Source: Flavobacteriaceae bacterium
GTDB lineage: Bacteria > Bacteroidota > Bacteroidia > Flavobacteriales > Flavobacteriaceae
Assembly (NCBI GenBank): GCA_016764435.1
Contig: JAESRX010000038.1
Coordinates: 1-64,000, forward strand
Direction: 5' to 3'
DNA: 64,000 nucleotides
Shown here: positions 1 through 8,242 of the stretch, piece after piece
How positions within the stretch are numbered: position 1 is the first letter of the stretch
How the letters are laid out: each line of letters opens with the position of its first letter
Program-made: the position numbers and the translations under genes
The notes under the pieces: model-generated
What the model was told of the DNA's origin: nothing
The model's input: the letters and a program-made list of their open reading frames with translations, nothing else
Database searches by the model: none

Positions 1-1501
1 TATTTCCGTCAGAAAGATCGTTTACGAAGGCTACAGTAACAGGTCCGTTACAGTTATCTGCTTCGTCCAATACAACTTCGATGTTTGGAGCCGGCAGGTC
101 TTCGATACATTCAATGTTGATCGCTACAGGATTTGAAGCTGTAGGGTCGGTTGTGTCTACTATTTCAAATATCTGATCAATGGTAATGTATTTGCCACAG
201 TCATCAGTTACTGTATAAGTTCTTGTAATAATAATTGGACAAGTCCCAGATGGAGCATTGTCAATACTACTTACAGTTAGAGTCCCATTTAAGGGTTGAT
301 TGTCTATGATTACGATACTTCCTTCTAATAATTCTAATCCGGCGAGTGTATTAACAGGACTTGGTAAATCGGAAGCGCTACAGCCTTCGATAGTCTGTAA
401 AGTTAAGGATCCAATGATGCTTGGTATGTCATTAGGAAGCTCTGTTAAAGTAATGATTTCACTAGTTTTACTACAGTTTGTAAGAGAGGTGTTGTCGGTC
501 GCTGTTATGGTGTAATTACCAGCGCTTAAATTGGAGAAAGATCCCGTTGTATTTGTTTGCCCTCCAGGGTTTAATGTGTAGGTTATTGGGGTGGTTCCCC
601 CGGTAGTTGTTAAAGCAATGCTCCCTGTTGTGTTACAGCTAGGATTTATAATGTTAGGAGTTTCAAAAGTTATATTTATAACGGTAACAGTAAAGGAATG
701 TGATTTCGTAATTACAGAACCGCTAGGACCTGTGTATGTTGCGATATAATTAACAATTGTTGATCCCACAGGAAAAAAATCTCCTGGGGTATGTGATCCT
801 GTAAAAGTAAAATCAACCCCTGCAGAACAATTGCTTGAACTCAGTAGATTTCCATTTACTTGTATGGTATCGGCTTGGTTACTATTGGAAGGCTTACCTC
901 CAGTATATACAAAAGTATAAACAATTCTGTATATACCATCACTTGGTAATTGAGGGTCTACAGAAATGGTATGTGTTCCTACACCTAATATATCTATGTC
1001 AGTAGAAACTGCGGGAATTGGGCCTGTGTTGTTATTTTCGTCAATCCAGGAAATGAGCAGGTCGTAATTACCATCTGCATAGGTAACATCAATTGCTACA
1101 TTGTTTCCTTGTTGCATATATAAACTAGGAGTAGTGATTTGAGTATTGTTATTGTCTGGATGGTTCCCTGAAAAAAGTTTTACATAGCCTCCGTCAGTTC
1201 CTACTCTTGAAAGGTAGTGGAAATTCCAACATCCTTGTGAAAGTTCATTTTCGGGCCTTTCAAACAGCATTTCAAAAGAAAAATTTCCGTCTCCTCCAGA
1301 ACAGGTTTGTGAAGCTGTAGGAGGGCTCCATAAAACATCTGCTCCGATTTCGGGAGCAAAAACATCTGCACAGACAGTAATGTCTGCCGTTGGGTTTGTA
1401 ATTATGATACAGTCATTTACATTTTGCCCCACTAAAAGAGAAGTGCAAAAAGTTAATAGTATCGATGTTAGTAAGTTTCTTAAAAAGTAGTTTTTCTTCA
1501 T
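1..1501 (-). CDS. Large secreted adhesin, SprB-repeat/Ig-like, N-terminal part
   Basis: The minus strand is open without a stop from an ATG at 1501-1499 to the left edge, giving about 500 residues of a longer protein. It begins with a signal peptide (MKKNYFLRNLL, hydrophobic stretch, then LLVGQ). Near residues 285-335 is a SprB-like repeat (NPSCNTTGSIALTTTGG). After it come modules of the type RTYTVTDDCG followed by DEADNCNGPVTVAF, with regularly spaced cysteines, as in the long repeat tracts of flavobacterial adhesins. Proteins of this kind are normally exported by the type IX system and act in gliding or adhesion. The C-terminal sorting domain would lie outside the window, so the T9SS assignment is inference. 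Exact function is unknown. Confidence 0.85.
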   Translation of the reverse strand, partial: MKKNYFLRNLLTSILLTFCTSLLVGQNVNDCIIITNPTADITVCADVFAPEIGADVLWSPPTASQTCSGGDGNFSFEMLFERPENELSQGCWNFHYLSRVGTDGGYVKLFSGNHPDNNNTQITTPSLYMQQGNNVAIDVTYADGNYDLLISWIDENNNTGPIPAVSTDIDILGVGTHTISVDPQLPSDGIYRIVYTFVYTGGKPSNSNQADTIQVNGNLLSSSNCSAGVDFTFTGSHTPGDFFPVGSTIVNYIATYTGPSGSVITKSHSFTVTVINITFETPNIINPSCNTTGSIALTTTGGTTPITYTLNPGGQTNTTGSFSNLSAGNYTITATDNTSLTNCSKTSEIITLTELPNDIPSIIGSLTLQTIEGCSASDLPSPVNTLAGLELLEGSIVIIDNQPLNGTLTVSSIDNAPSGTCPIIITRTYTVTDDCGKYITIDQIFEIVDTTDPTASNPVAINIECIEDLPAPNIEVVLDEADNCNGPVTVAFVNDLSDGN

Positions 1502-1524
1502 AATTTTTGGAACTTAAAATTAGA

Positions 1525-1552
1525 CATAGGTATTCTTGTTTGATTTGGACAA
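1525..1552 (-). promoter_or_regulatory. Candidate promoter of the adhesin gene
   Basis: On the minus strand a TTG (1552-1550) is followed after 17 bases by TACCTATG (1532-1525). This matches the Bacteroidota -7 consensus TANNTTTG except at one position. It lies 24 bases upstream of the adhesin ATG. Prediction from motif only. Confidence 0.35.
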
Positions 1553-2084
1553 GTCAAAATCAAATAGTTCATATTTTTACTATTTTGGGAATAAGATATA
1601 ATCGAATGCTATTCAGTGGGTTTCGAATAACAACGAGTCCTCTACGTACTTATTAGGAACGCTGGAGAGTTCATAGTTCACTTCTGAAATAATAGGATCG
1701 AATGCCAATTTTTGGAGGCATTAAATACAGGGGTATTAATTTTACAGGAATAAAGTATTAATTTTTTGTTTTTTTATGAGGGGGAAAACAGGGTTTATTT
1801 ATTCGGATGAATTAATAGGGACGCTTTAGAACCAAATTTTTATAATATACGTAGTTGTTTTTGTATTTCGTAATAGGTGTGAGGAAGTGTTACGAAATGA
1901 ATAATTAGTTTTGTTTAGTAAAGTTAATTGACATTTATGAAATAAGCAACTTTAATTAATGATTCGTAATAGAAAATTAATAAATGGTGTTATTTGTTAC
2001 GTTATTCATTGTGGATGTCTGCTATATTAACTGTGGGTTTCACGATAATCAGTGATTTATAGTGTCTGTAATGTTTCTTGTTAG

Positions 2085-2118
2085 GGACTGTTTTTTTTGT
2101 AAAAAAAAACAGACAGTC
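2085..2118. repeat. Inverted repeat with A/T tracts
   Basis: GACTG followed by a T run, then GT, an A run, CAGA and CAGTC. The outer GACTGT/ACAGTC arms and the T/A tracts pair, with a four-base bulge in the right arm. It resembles a terminator-like hairpin but has no gene directly upstream of it in either direction. Confidence 0.4.
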
Positions 2119-2524
2119 GTAATACTTAATTGTCAATTGTCGTCCCCACAACATAGTTATATAAAGCATTTTTACGACTGCTGTTTCTTAATTTTATATT
2201 TTTTAAGATGTTTCTTAATTTAATTAACATCGGTTCATGTAATATATAGTTGTAATTATGAAAAATATGTTTTTCTTGTACATATAATCATCTATTTAAT
2301 AATTTATGATTGGTGATCCAGTCTTGGTTCACTCAATGATTAGGGGAGAAAGATGACCTTACCCCTAAGATTTATTACTTAAACAATGGGTAATTTTCAT
2401 GATTTTATAGTTATTTAGTTATTATTTAATTTTCAAATAAACGTATTCTTACTACCTTCTATTGGGAGTAGTAGGTGTTATTGTGATTGTAAATAGTTTT
2501 AATGGGGTAACTATATTAATCTTG

Positions 2525-2558
2525 CGTATTAAATATACGGGTTACGTATTTTAAATAC
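2525..2558. repeat. Two adjacent short palindromes
   Basis: CGTAT-TAAAT-ATACG (2525-2539) is followed four bases later by GTATTT-T-AAATAC (2546-2558). Both share the half-site GTATT/AATAC, and a further GTATT follows. This could be an operator-like site about 400 bases upstream of rfbA, or chance in AT-rich DNA. Confidence 0.25.
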
Positions 2559-2956
2559 AGGTATTCAAATGGTATAAATAAAGGACTCTTTTTTAACTGA
2601 GATGTATACATACAAATAGTTAAAACACAAGTTTGGGGACTTGTAAAGATGAAGGATTGTTTTCTAGGGGAATTCAATTACAGTCCAAATTTAAGATAGT
2701 TTTATGGATTAAATGATACAAATATGCGGATTAACCTTTTTTGTCTATAAACGGGTAGTATTTCTTTATAAATAGTAAAATTGACTTGATGTGTTGTGTC
2801 TTAGTTGATTAAGGTGTTTGTTGTTTGGGAGAGTTTCTTTAAGTATTTTAAGGGATATCTATAGTTTATAAAGGAGAAGAGGAAACATTCGCCTAAGAAG
2901 GTTGCTTTTTAGGTTGATTTGATTAATTTAGCTGTTCAAGTGAAATATCGCTATTT

Positions 2957-3835
2957 ATGAAAGGAATTCTCTTAGCCGGTGGGCATGGAACACGTTTGTA
3001 TCCTGTAACAAAAGGAACGTCAAAACAGTTGTTGGCCATTTATGATAAGCCTATGATTTACTATCCATTATCGGTCTTAATGCAAGCGGGGATATCTGAG
3101 GTGTTGATTATTTCTACGCCTAATGATTTGGGTAATTTTAAACATTTGTTTGGGGATGGCTCCGATTTAGGAATGCAGTTTTCTTATGTAGAACAACCCT
3201 CTCCCGATGGTTTAGCTCAGGCTTTTATATTAGGAGAAGAATTTATAGGCGAAGAGGATGTTTGTTTAGTACTGGGGGATAATATTTTCCACGGTGAAGG
3301 CTTGACGGACTTAATAGACAATGCCGTTTCAAATGTTAAAAATCATCAAAAAGCCAGTGTTTTTGGTTATTACGTAAGTGCTCCTAGCCGCTATGGTGTG
3401 GCCGCATTTGATGCGAATAATACGGTCATTAGTATCGAAGAGAAACCCTCAGAACCAAAGAGTAATTATGCGGTTGTAGGATTGTATTTTTACCCAAATT
3501 CTGTAATTAAAGTGGCAAAGAGTATCAGTCCTAGTGAACGGGGTGAGTTGGAGATTACATCGGTTAATCAATATTATTTAGCACAAGGAGCCTTACAACT
3601 TGAGATTATGGGACGTGGATACGCATGGCTAGATACCGGGACGCACGATTCTTTACTTGAGGCCTCTAATTTTGTCCAAACTATAGAAAAAAGACAAGGC
3701 TTGAAAATTGCATGTATAGAAGAAATTGCTTTTGAAAAAGGCTGGATTGATGCCCAACAGCTCCTTGTGATAGCCGCTCCTATGAAATCAACTTCCTATG
3801 GGCAGTATTTACTGAAATTAGCCGCTGGGAAATAG
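2957..3835 (+). CDS. rfbA: Glucose-1-phosphate thymidylyltransferase RfbA
   Basis: Joins dTTP and glucose-1-phosphate to give dTDP-glucose, the first step of dTDP-L-rhamnose synthesis in the cytoplasm. The N-terminal nucleotide-binding signature [19 protein letters not shown] and [11 protein letters not shown], the LGDNIFHG segment near residue 109 and [10 protein letters not shown] near residue 222 are all present. The length of 292 residues is normal for the short RmlA class. It is the first gene of the plus-strand locus and lies 29 bases upstream of rfbC. The start ATG is followed at once by the conserved KGILLAGG strand. Confidence 0.97.
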   Translation: MKGILLAGGHGTRLYPVTKGTSKQLLAIYDKPMIYYPLSVLMQAGISEVLIISTPNDLGNFKHLFGDGSDLGMQFSYVEQPSPDGLAQAFILGEEFIGEEDVCLVLGDNIFHGEGLTDLIDNAVSNVKNHQKASVFGYYVSAPSRYGVAAFDANNTVISIEEKPSEPKSNYAVVGLYFYPNSVIKVAKSISPSERGELEITSVNQYYLAQGALQLEIMGRGYAWLDTGTHDSLLEASNFVQTIEKRQGLKIACIEEIAFEKGWIDAQQLLVIAAPMKSTSYGQYLLKLAAGK

Positions 3836-3864
3836 TATGAAATACACACTACTCACTATAAAAA

Positions 3865-4437
3865 ATGAAATTTAAAAAAACAAACATATCAAATTTGATT
3901 ATTTGCGAACCGACGGTATTTGGAGATTCTCGTGGTTATTTTATGGAGTCATTTAAACAAGACGATTTCAGTGCCTTTTTTGGGCATGCTATAAATTTCA
4001 TACAGGATAATGAGTCCATGTCTTCTTATGGCGTTTTACGTGGCATGCATTATCAAAGAGGTATGGATGCTCAGTCTAAATTGGTCCGAGTAGTGCAAGG
4101 GAAGGTGTTAGATGTAGTGGTGGATCTACGAAAAGACAGTCCGACATTTCAGGAAGTGTTTCGGATAGAATTGTCAGCTACAAATAAAAAACAATTGTTT
4201 GTCCCTAAAGGATGTGCTCACGGATATGTGGTATTGAGTGATACCGCAATTTTCCAATACAAAGTAGATGCCCCATATAAACCCTCCAGTGAATGTGGTT
4301 TTTTATACAATGATAAAACACTTCATATAGATTGGGAAGTGCCTCCTTCGGAGATTATTACTTCTGAAAAAGATAAGAAGGCCTCTGATTTTAAGAATGC
4401 ACCTGTTTTTTTAAATTCAAGCAACTTGTATGTATAA
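3865..4437 (+). CDS. rfbC: dTDP-4-dehydrorhamnose 3,5-epimerase RfbC
   Basis: Epimerises dTDP-4-keto-6-deoxyglucose at C3 and C5, the third step to dTDP-L-rhamnose. A cupin-type protein of 190 residues, normal for RmlC. It has the LRGMHYQ motif with the catalytic His, FVPKGCAHGYVVLSD, and the conserved tyrosine in FQYKVDAPYKP. Its 3' end overlaps rfbD by 8 bases, indicating translational coupling. Confidence 0.96.
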   Translation: MKFKKTNISNLIICEPTVFGDSRGYFMESFKQDDFSAFFGHAINFIQDNESMSSYGVLRGMHYQRGMDAQSKLVRVVQGKVLDVVVDLRKDSPTFQEVFRIELSATNKKQLFVPKGCAHGYVVLSDTAIFQYKVDAPYKPSSECGFLYNDKTLHIDWEVPPSEIITSEKDKKASDFKNAPVFLNSSNLYV

Positions 4438-5302
4438 TATTTTAGTTACTGGTGCGGGTGGCCAATTAGGGAAATGTATTCTTGATTGTAAAAAGACGCA
4501 CAAAAAATATAATTTTCATTTTGCAACACGCATAGAATTAGATATCTGTAATTTTGAGGCAGTTTCTGATTATTGCCAAGCGAATGATATCCATGTGATT
4601 ATAAATTGCGCAGCTTATACAAATGTAGATGCTGCAGAATCAGATATAGAGAATGCATTTAGAATCAATAAATACGGAGCTGAAAATATTGCTATTGTAG
4701 CAAAACAACAAGCATGTTCGCTTCTTCATATATCTACCGATTATGTGTTTGATGGAAATGGAAAGGTTCCCTATAATGAAGAAGACGCGACCAATCCGGT
4801 TACTGTTTATGGAAAAAGTAAATTAGCAGGGGAATTGGCAATTAAAAAGATAAACCCTGCAAATACGGTCATTATTAGAACTTCGTGGTTGTATTCACAG
4901 TATGCACCTAATTTTTTAAAAACAATGTTGCGCTTAGGTAAAGAAAAGACAGAAATATCCGTTGTAGATGATCAAAAAGGTTGCCCTACCTTTGCAATAG
5001 ATTTGGCAAATGTATTGTTGAAAATGATTCCGGAAATAAAATGTGAGCAGGTGAAAACATACCACTTCTCCAATGAAAATACTACAAGTTGGTATTTGTT
5101 TGCTCAGCGAATTATAAATACAATCTATAGGGATGTAAAGGTAGTTCCTATTCCTACGAGTGCTTTTATTACGAAGGCTAAAAGACCTGAATTTAGTGTG
5201 TTAGATTGTACACGGATAAAAAATGACTTTGGGCTTACAATTAGAGTGTGGGAAAAAGCGTTAGAGGAGTGTCTTAGCGTTGTTGTCAGCAGTAAAAAGT
5301 AA
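4430..5302 (+). CDS. rfbD: dTDP-4-dehydrorhamnose reductase RfbD
   Basis: NAD(P)H-dependent reduction of the 4-keto group, the last step to dTDP-L-rhamnose. A short-chain dehydrogenase with the glycine-rich start TGAGGQLGK, the NCAAYTNVDAAE segment, the STDYVFDG motif and the catalytic YGKSK (YxxxK). The 290-residue length is usual. The start codon lies inside the end of rfbC (8-base overlap). A 131-base gap follows before rfbB. Confidence 0.96.
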   Translation: MYNILVTGAGGQLGKCILDCKKTHKKYNFHFATRIELDICNFEAVSDYCQANDIHVIINCAAYTNVDAAESDIENAFRINKYGAENIAIVAKQQACSLLHISTDYVFDGNGKVPYNEEDATNPVTVYGKSKLAGELAIKKINPANTVIIRTSWLYSQYAPNFLKTMLRLGKEKTEISVVDDQKGCPTFAIDLANVLLKMIPEIKCEQVKTYHFSNENTTSWYLFAQRIINTIYRDVKVVPIPTSAFITKAKRPEFSVLDCTRIKNDFGLTIRVWEKALEECLSVVVSSKK

Positions 5303-5433
5303 AGAAAAGCTACTTTTAAAAGTGTAATTTCACCCCGCCAAGAGGCTATATTCTATGGTAATATTCACCCCGTAAAAGGTTGCCGATAGGATCGAAGTAT
5401 TCAATAGATGGACAAGATAGAAATAAATAAGAG
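5303..5433. repeat. Short gap with direct repeat and palindrome
   Basis: The gap between rfbD and rfbB contains the 12-base perfect palindrome ACTTTTAAAAGT (5312-5323) and two copies of TTCACCCCG (5329-5337 and 5364-5372). No gene is visible. Significance unknown. Confidence 0.3.
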
Positions 5434-6438
5434 ATGAAAGCAATTTTAGTGACAGGAGGCGCCGGTTTTATAGGCGCTAATTTTATTGAATTTATAATAG
5501 ATGAATATCCGGAATACCAGGTGGTAAATCTAGATAAATTGACTTATGCCGGAGATTTGATGCATTTAAAAAAAGTGCAAAATCATATGAATTATACTTT
5601 TATTCAGGGTGATATTTGTGATAGAGCATTGATAGAAATGCTTTTTACGACCTATGATATACGTGGAGTATTTCATTTAGCGGCAGAATCTCATGTAGAT
5701 AATTCCATCAGCAGTCCAGAAGTTTTTATAGAAACAAATATCAAGGGGACATTTACCTTATTAGATGTAGCCTATAAATACTGGATGGAAAAGCCTAATC
5801 AATATAGAAATGGCTATGAAAATTGTCGTTTTTTACAAGTTTCTACAGACGAAGTTTATGGTAGTTTAGGGAAAACAGGTTTGTTTACAGAGGAAACTTC
5901 CTATGCGCCAAATTCTCCATATAGTGCCTCAAAGGCAAGTGGAGATATGTTAGTGCGTAGCTACTATCACACTTATGGAATGAATACCATTATTACCAAT
6001 TGTTCTAATAATTATGGACCTAAACAGCATGCGGAAAAATTAATTCCAACCATCATACGTAAAATACTAGCAAACGAACAAATTCCCGTGTATGGAGATG
6101 GGAAAAATGTAAGAGACTGGCTGTATGTAAAAGATCATTGTGTAGGTTTAATGTTGGCCTTTGAAAAAGGGATTGCAGGTGAAGTGTATAATATTGGAGG
6201 TAAAAATGAAATGACGAACATCCAAATTGTCACTTTAATTTGTGCTCGAATGGATATTTTGTTGTCAAAAGATAGTGGGACTTGTGAGAAGCTGATTAAC
6301 TTTGTAGAAGATAGAGCAGGGCATGACTATAGGTATGCCATAGATGCTTCTAAAATAGAAGGCCACTTAGGCTGGGAAGCAAAAGAGAATTTTAAAACGG
6401 GAATACAGAAAACCATTGCATGGTATTTGAATAAATAA
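5434..6438 (+). CDS. rfbB: dTDP-glucose 4,6-dehydratase RfbB
   Basis: Converts dTDP-glucose to dTDP-4-keto-6-deoxyglucose, the second step of rhamnose synthesis. An extended SDR with the NAD-binding TGGAGFIGANF, the STDEVYGSLG motif containing the catalytic Thr-Asp-Glu triad, and the active-site YSASKAS (YxxxK). The 334-residue length is typical. Gene order rfbA-C-D-B completes the pathway, and wlbA starts two bases after its stop. Confidence 0.97.
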   Translation: MKAILVTGGAGFIGANFIEFIIDEYPEYQVVNLDKLTYAGDLMHLKKVQNHMNYTFIQGDICDRALIEMLFTTYDIRGVFHLAAESHVDNSISSPEVFIETNIKGTFTLLDVAYKYWMEKPNQYRNGYENCRFLQVSTDEVYGSLGKTGLFTEETSYAPNSPYSASKASGDMLVRSYYHTYGMNTIITNCSNNYGPKQHAEKLIPTIIRKILANEQIPVYGDGKNVRDWLYVKDHCVGLMLAFEKGIAGEVYNIGGKNEMTNIQIVTLICARMDILLSKDSGTCEKLINFVEDRAGHDYRYAIDASKIEGHLGWEAKENFKTGIQKTIAWYLNK

Positions 6439-6440
6439 GT

Positions 6441-7403
6441 ATGAATAAAAAAAACTTTGCCTTATTAGGAGCTGCAGGATATATTGCACCACGTCATTTA
6501 AAAGCAATTAAGGAAACAGGAAATACGCTTATAGCTGCGTTAGATAAAAATGATAGCGTAGGGATTTTGGATAGTTATTTCCCGAAAGCACATTTTTTTG
6601 TAGAATTTGAACGTTTTGACCGTCATATCGAAAAAATTACGCGCCAAGATAAAGTCTCTTTAGATTATGTGAGTATTTGTACTCCTAATTATTTACACGA
6701 TTCTCATATTCGTATGGCGTTGAGAAGAGGAGCCAGTGCTATTTGTGAAAAACCATTAGTGCTAAATCCCTGGAATATAGATGCTTTAATTGAAACGGAA
6801 AAGGAATCGGAAGGGACTATTAACTCTATTTTACAGTTGCGATTACATCCAAGTATTATCGCCTTAAAAGAAAAAATTGCCAACGGACCCGCCGATAAAG
6901 TATACGATGTAGATCTTACCTATTTAACCTCTCGAGGTAATTGGTATCATATTTCATGGAAAGGAGATGCTTCTAAATCTGGAGGGATCGCCACAAATAT
7001 AGGAGTCCACTTTTATGATATGTTAAGTTGGGTGTTTGGACCGATTAAAAATAATATAGTTCATGAACGTAAAGAAGACCGTGCGGCAGGTTATTTAGAG
7101 TTTTCACAAGCACGTGTTCGATGGTTCTTATCTATCAATGAAGATTTATTGCCAAAAGATATTGTCGCTGCGGGACAAAGAACCTATCGTTCGATCACCG
7201 TAAATGGCGAGGAAATTGAGTTTAGTGGAGGGTTTACAGACCTACACACACTAAGTTATGAGGCTATTTTAAAAGGAGAAGGCTTTGGTTTAGATGCTTC
7301 TAGAACCTCCATAGAGATAGTACATGATATTCGAAATGCGGAAATCACAAATAAAACAGGTGACTTTCATCCATTTTTACGCGCTAAAAATTATAATTTA
7401 TAG
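6441..7403 (+). CDS. wlbA: WlbA/WbpB-type UDP-sugar 3-dehydrogenase (Gfo/Idh/MocA)
   Basis: A Gfo/Idh/MocA oxidoreductase of 320 residues. The N-terminus NFALLGAAGYIAPRHLKAI, followed by YVSICTPNYLHDSH and the EKPLVLNPWN motif, is diagnostic of the WlbA/WbpB branch. That branch oxidises UDP-GlcNAc-uronic acid at C3 on the way to diacetylated mannuronic-type sugars. The family normally works with a WlbC/WbpE aminotransferase and a WlbB/WbpD acetyltransferase. The only such pair in this locus looks like PglE/PglD, so its true partners are unclear. Substrate assignment is by family. It lies two bases after rfbB and is followed by a 203-base gap. Confidence 0.85.
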   Translation: MNKKNFALLGAAGYIAPRHLKAIKETGNTLIAALDKNDSVGILDSYFPKAHFFVEFERFDRHIEKITRQDKVSLDYVSICTPNYLHDSHIRMALRRGASAICEKPLVLNPWNIDALIETEKESEGTINSILQLRLHPSIIALKEKIANGPADKVYDVDLTYLTSRGNWYHISWKGDASKSGGIATNIGVHFYDMLSWVFGPIKNNIVHERKEDRAAGYLEFSQARVRWFLSINEDLLPKDIVAAGQRTYRSITVNGEEIEFSGGFTDLHTLSYEAILKGEGFGLDASRTSIEIVHDIRNAEITNKTGDFHPFLRAKNYNL

Positions 7404-7528
7404 TGCGATAACATGTTGTAATATATAGTGTTGTTTGTTATATTCTATATATATTGAGATAGAAAAAAAACTTGATTCGAATAAATATTTGGGTAGTTTT
7501 ATGTATGTTTACCACCTGAAAGTTAAAA

Positions 7529-7547
7529 TCGATTTACTTAAAATCGA
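7529..7547 (+). promoter_or_regulatory. Leader stem-loop before the UpxY-like gene
   Basis: TCGATTT, loop ACTTA, AAATCGA forms a perfect 7-base-pair hairpin 60 bases upstream of the UpxY-like start. It would lie in the 5' leader if transcription starts in the 7404-7528 gap or upstream. NusG-family antiterminators of polysaccharide operons act on leader RNA or DNA elements, so this is a candidate recognition site. That role is inference. Confidence 0.35.
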
Positions 7548-7606
7548 ATCTATAGTTTTATAGAAGCTAATAAGATGTTTAGAAAGACATCCTTGTAAAA
7601 AAAAAA

Positions 7607-8113
7607 TTGAAAAAAAGTACGACTAGTTGGTTTGCAATATATACTGCTCCCCGCGCTGAAAAAAAAGTTTTTCAACGTTTAGAGTCGGTGGGGTATATTG
7701 TATATTTACCTTTATTAAGTACTGTAAAACAATGGAGTGATCGTAAGAAAAAGGTTGAAATACCGTTAATCTCTTCCTATGTTTTTGTTAAAATAGAACT
7801 TCTAGGACTTTCAAAGTTGAGAGGGGTTCCAGGAGTTGTTGGCGTGTTAAAATATTTAGGCAAGCCTGCCGCCGTAAAAGAGGTAGAAATTAATAATTTA
7901 AAAATATTAGTTAGGGAGCAGCAACATGTAAAAGTACTCACAGATATTCAGATTCCGAAAGGAACTCCAATTCAAGTAATAAATGGACAAATGAAGGGAG
8001 TTATTGGAGAGCTGGTACATTATAAAGGAAAGGTAAAAGTGATTGTCCGAGTGGAAGCTTGTGCTACGCTTGTGGAAGTGGAAGTTCCATTGTCCTTTGT
8101 AGAAAAGATATAG
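7607..8113 (+). CDS. UpxY-like NusG-family transcription antiterminator
   Basis: A 168-residue NusG paralogue of the RfaH/UpxY kind. The N-terminal domain has WFAIYTAPRAEKKVFQRL, YLPLLSTVKQWSDRKKK and SYVFVKI; the C-terminal KOW-like part has GTPIQVINGQMKGVIGEL. These proteins let RNA polymerase read through long polysaccharide operons. The start must be TTG at 7607: the only nearby upstream ATG runs into a stop, and the next in-frame Met is deep in the KOW domain. Unlike in Bacteroides capsule loci, where UpxY is usually first, it sits after five sugar genes. It may therefore mark the head of a second transcription unit. Confidence 0.88.
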   Translation: MKKSTTSWFAIYTAPRAEKKVFQRLESVGYIVYLPLLSTVKQWSDRKKKVEIPLISSYVFVKIELLGLSKLRGVPGVVGVLKYLGKPAAVKEVEINNLKILVREQQHVKVLTDIQIPKGTPIQVINGQMKGVIGELVHYKGKVKVIVRVEACATLVEVEVPLSFVEKI

Positions 8114-8242
8114 ATACTTTTTTAAGTGTAGATAAAATAAAACTATTGAGTTGATATTCAGTAGTTTTTTGTAATTTATAATAGTTATAATAATTGTGCA
8201 GCGCATAGGGATATGTGACTGACCGTGGCGAAGCTGTGAAAT

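Larger units (their letters stand above)
1502..2956. other. Long non-coding intergenic region
   Basis: About 1.45 kb between the divergent adhesin gene and rfbA. It is very AT-rich, all six frames are interrupted by frequent stops, and no protein or structural RNA was recognised. It holds the adhesin promoter candidate at its left end, a hairpin at 2085-2118 and two neighbouring short palindromes at 2525-2558. Promoters for the polysaccharide locus should lie here, but no perfect TTG-N19-TANNTTTG was found close to rfbA. Confidence 0.6.

Noticed and set aside
300-515. Plus-strand frame of 71 codons at the left end
   Set aside because: It lies antisense to the long minus-strand adhesin frame, which has clear protein features.
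1502-2956. Invertible promoter as in Bacteroides capsule loci
   Set aside because: No matching pair of long inverted repeats flanking a promoter could be seen, and no recombinase gene is in the window.
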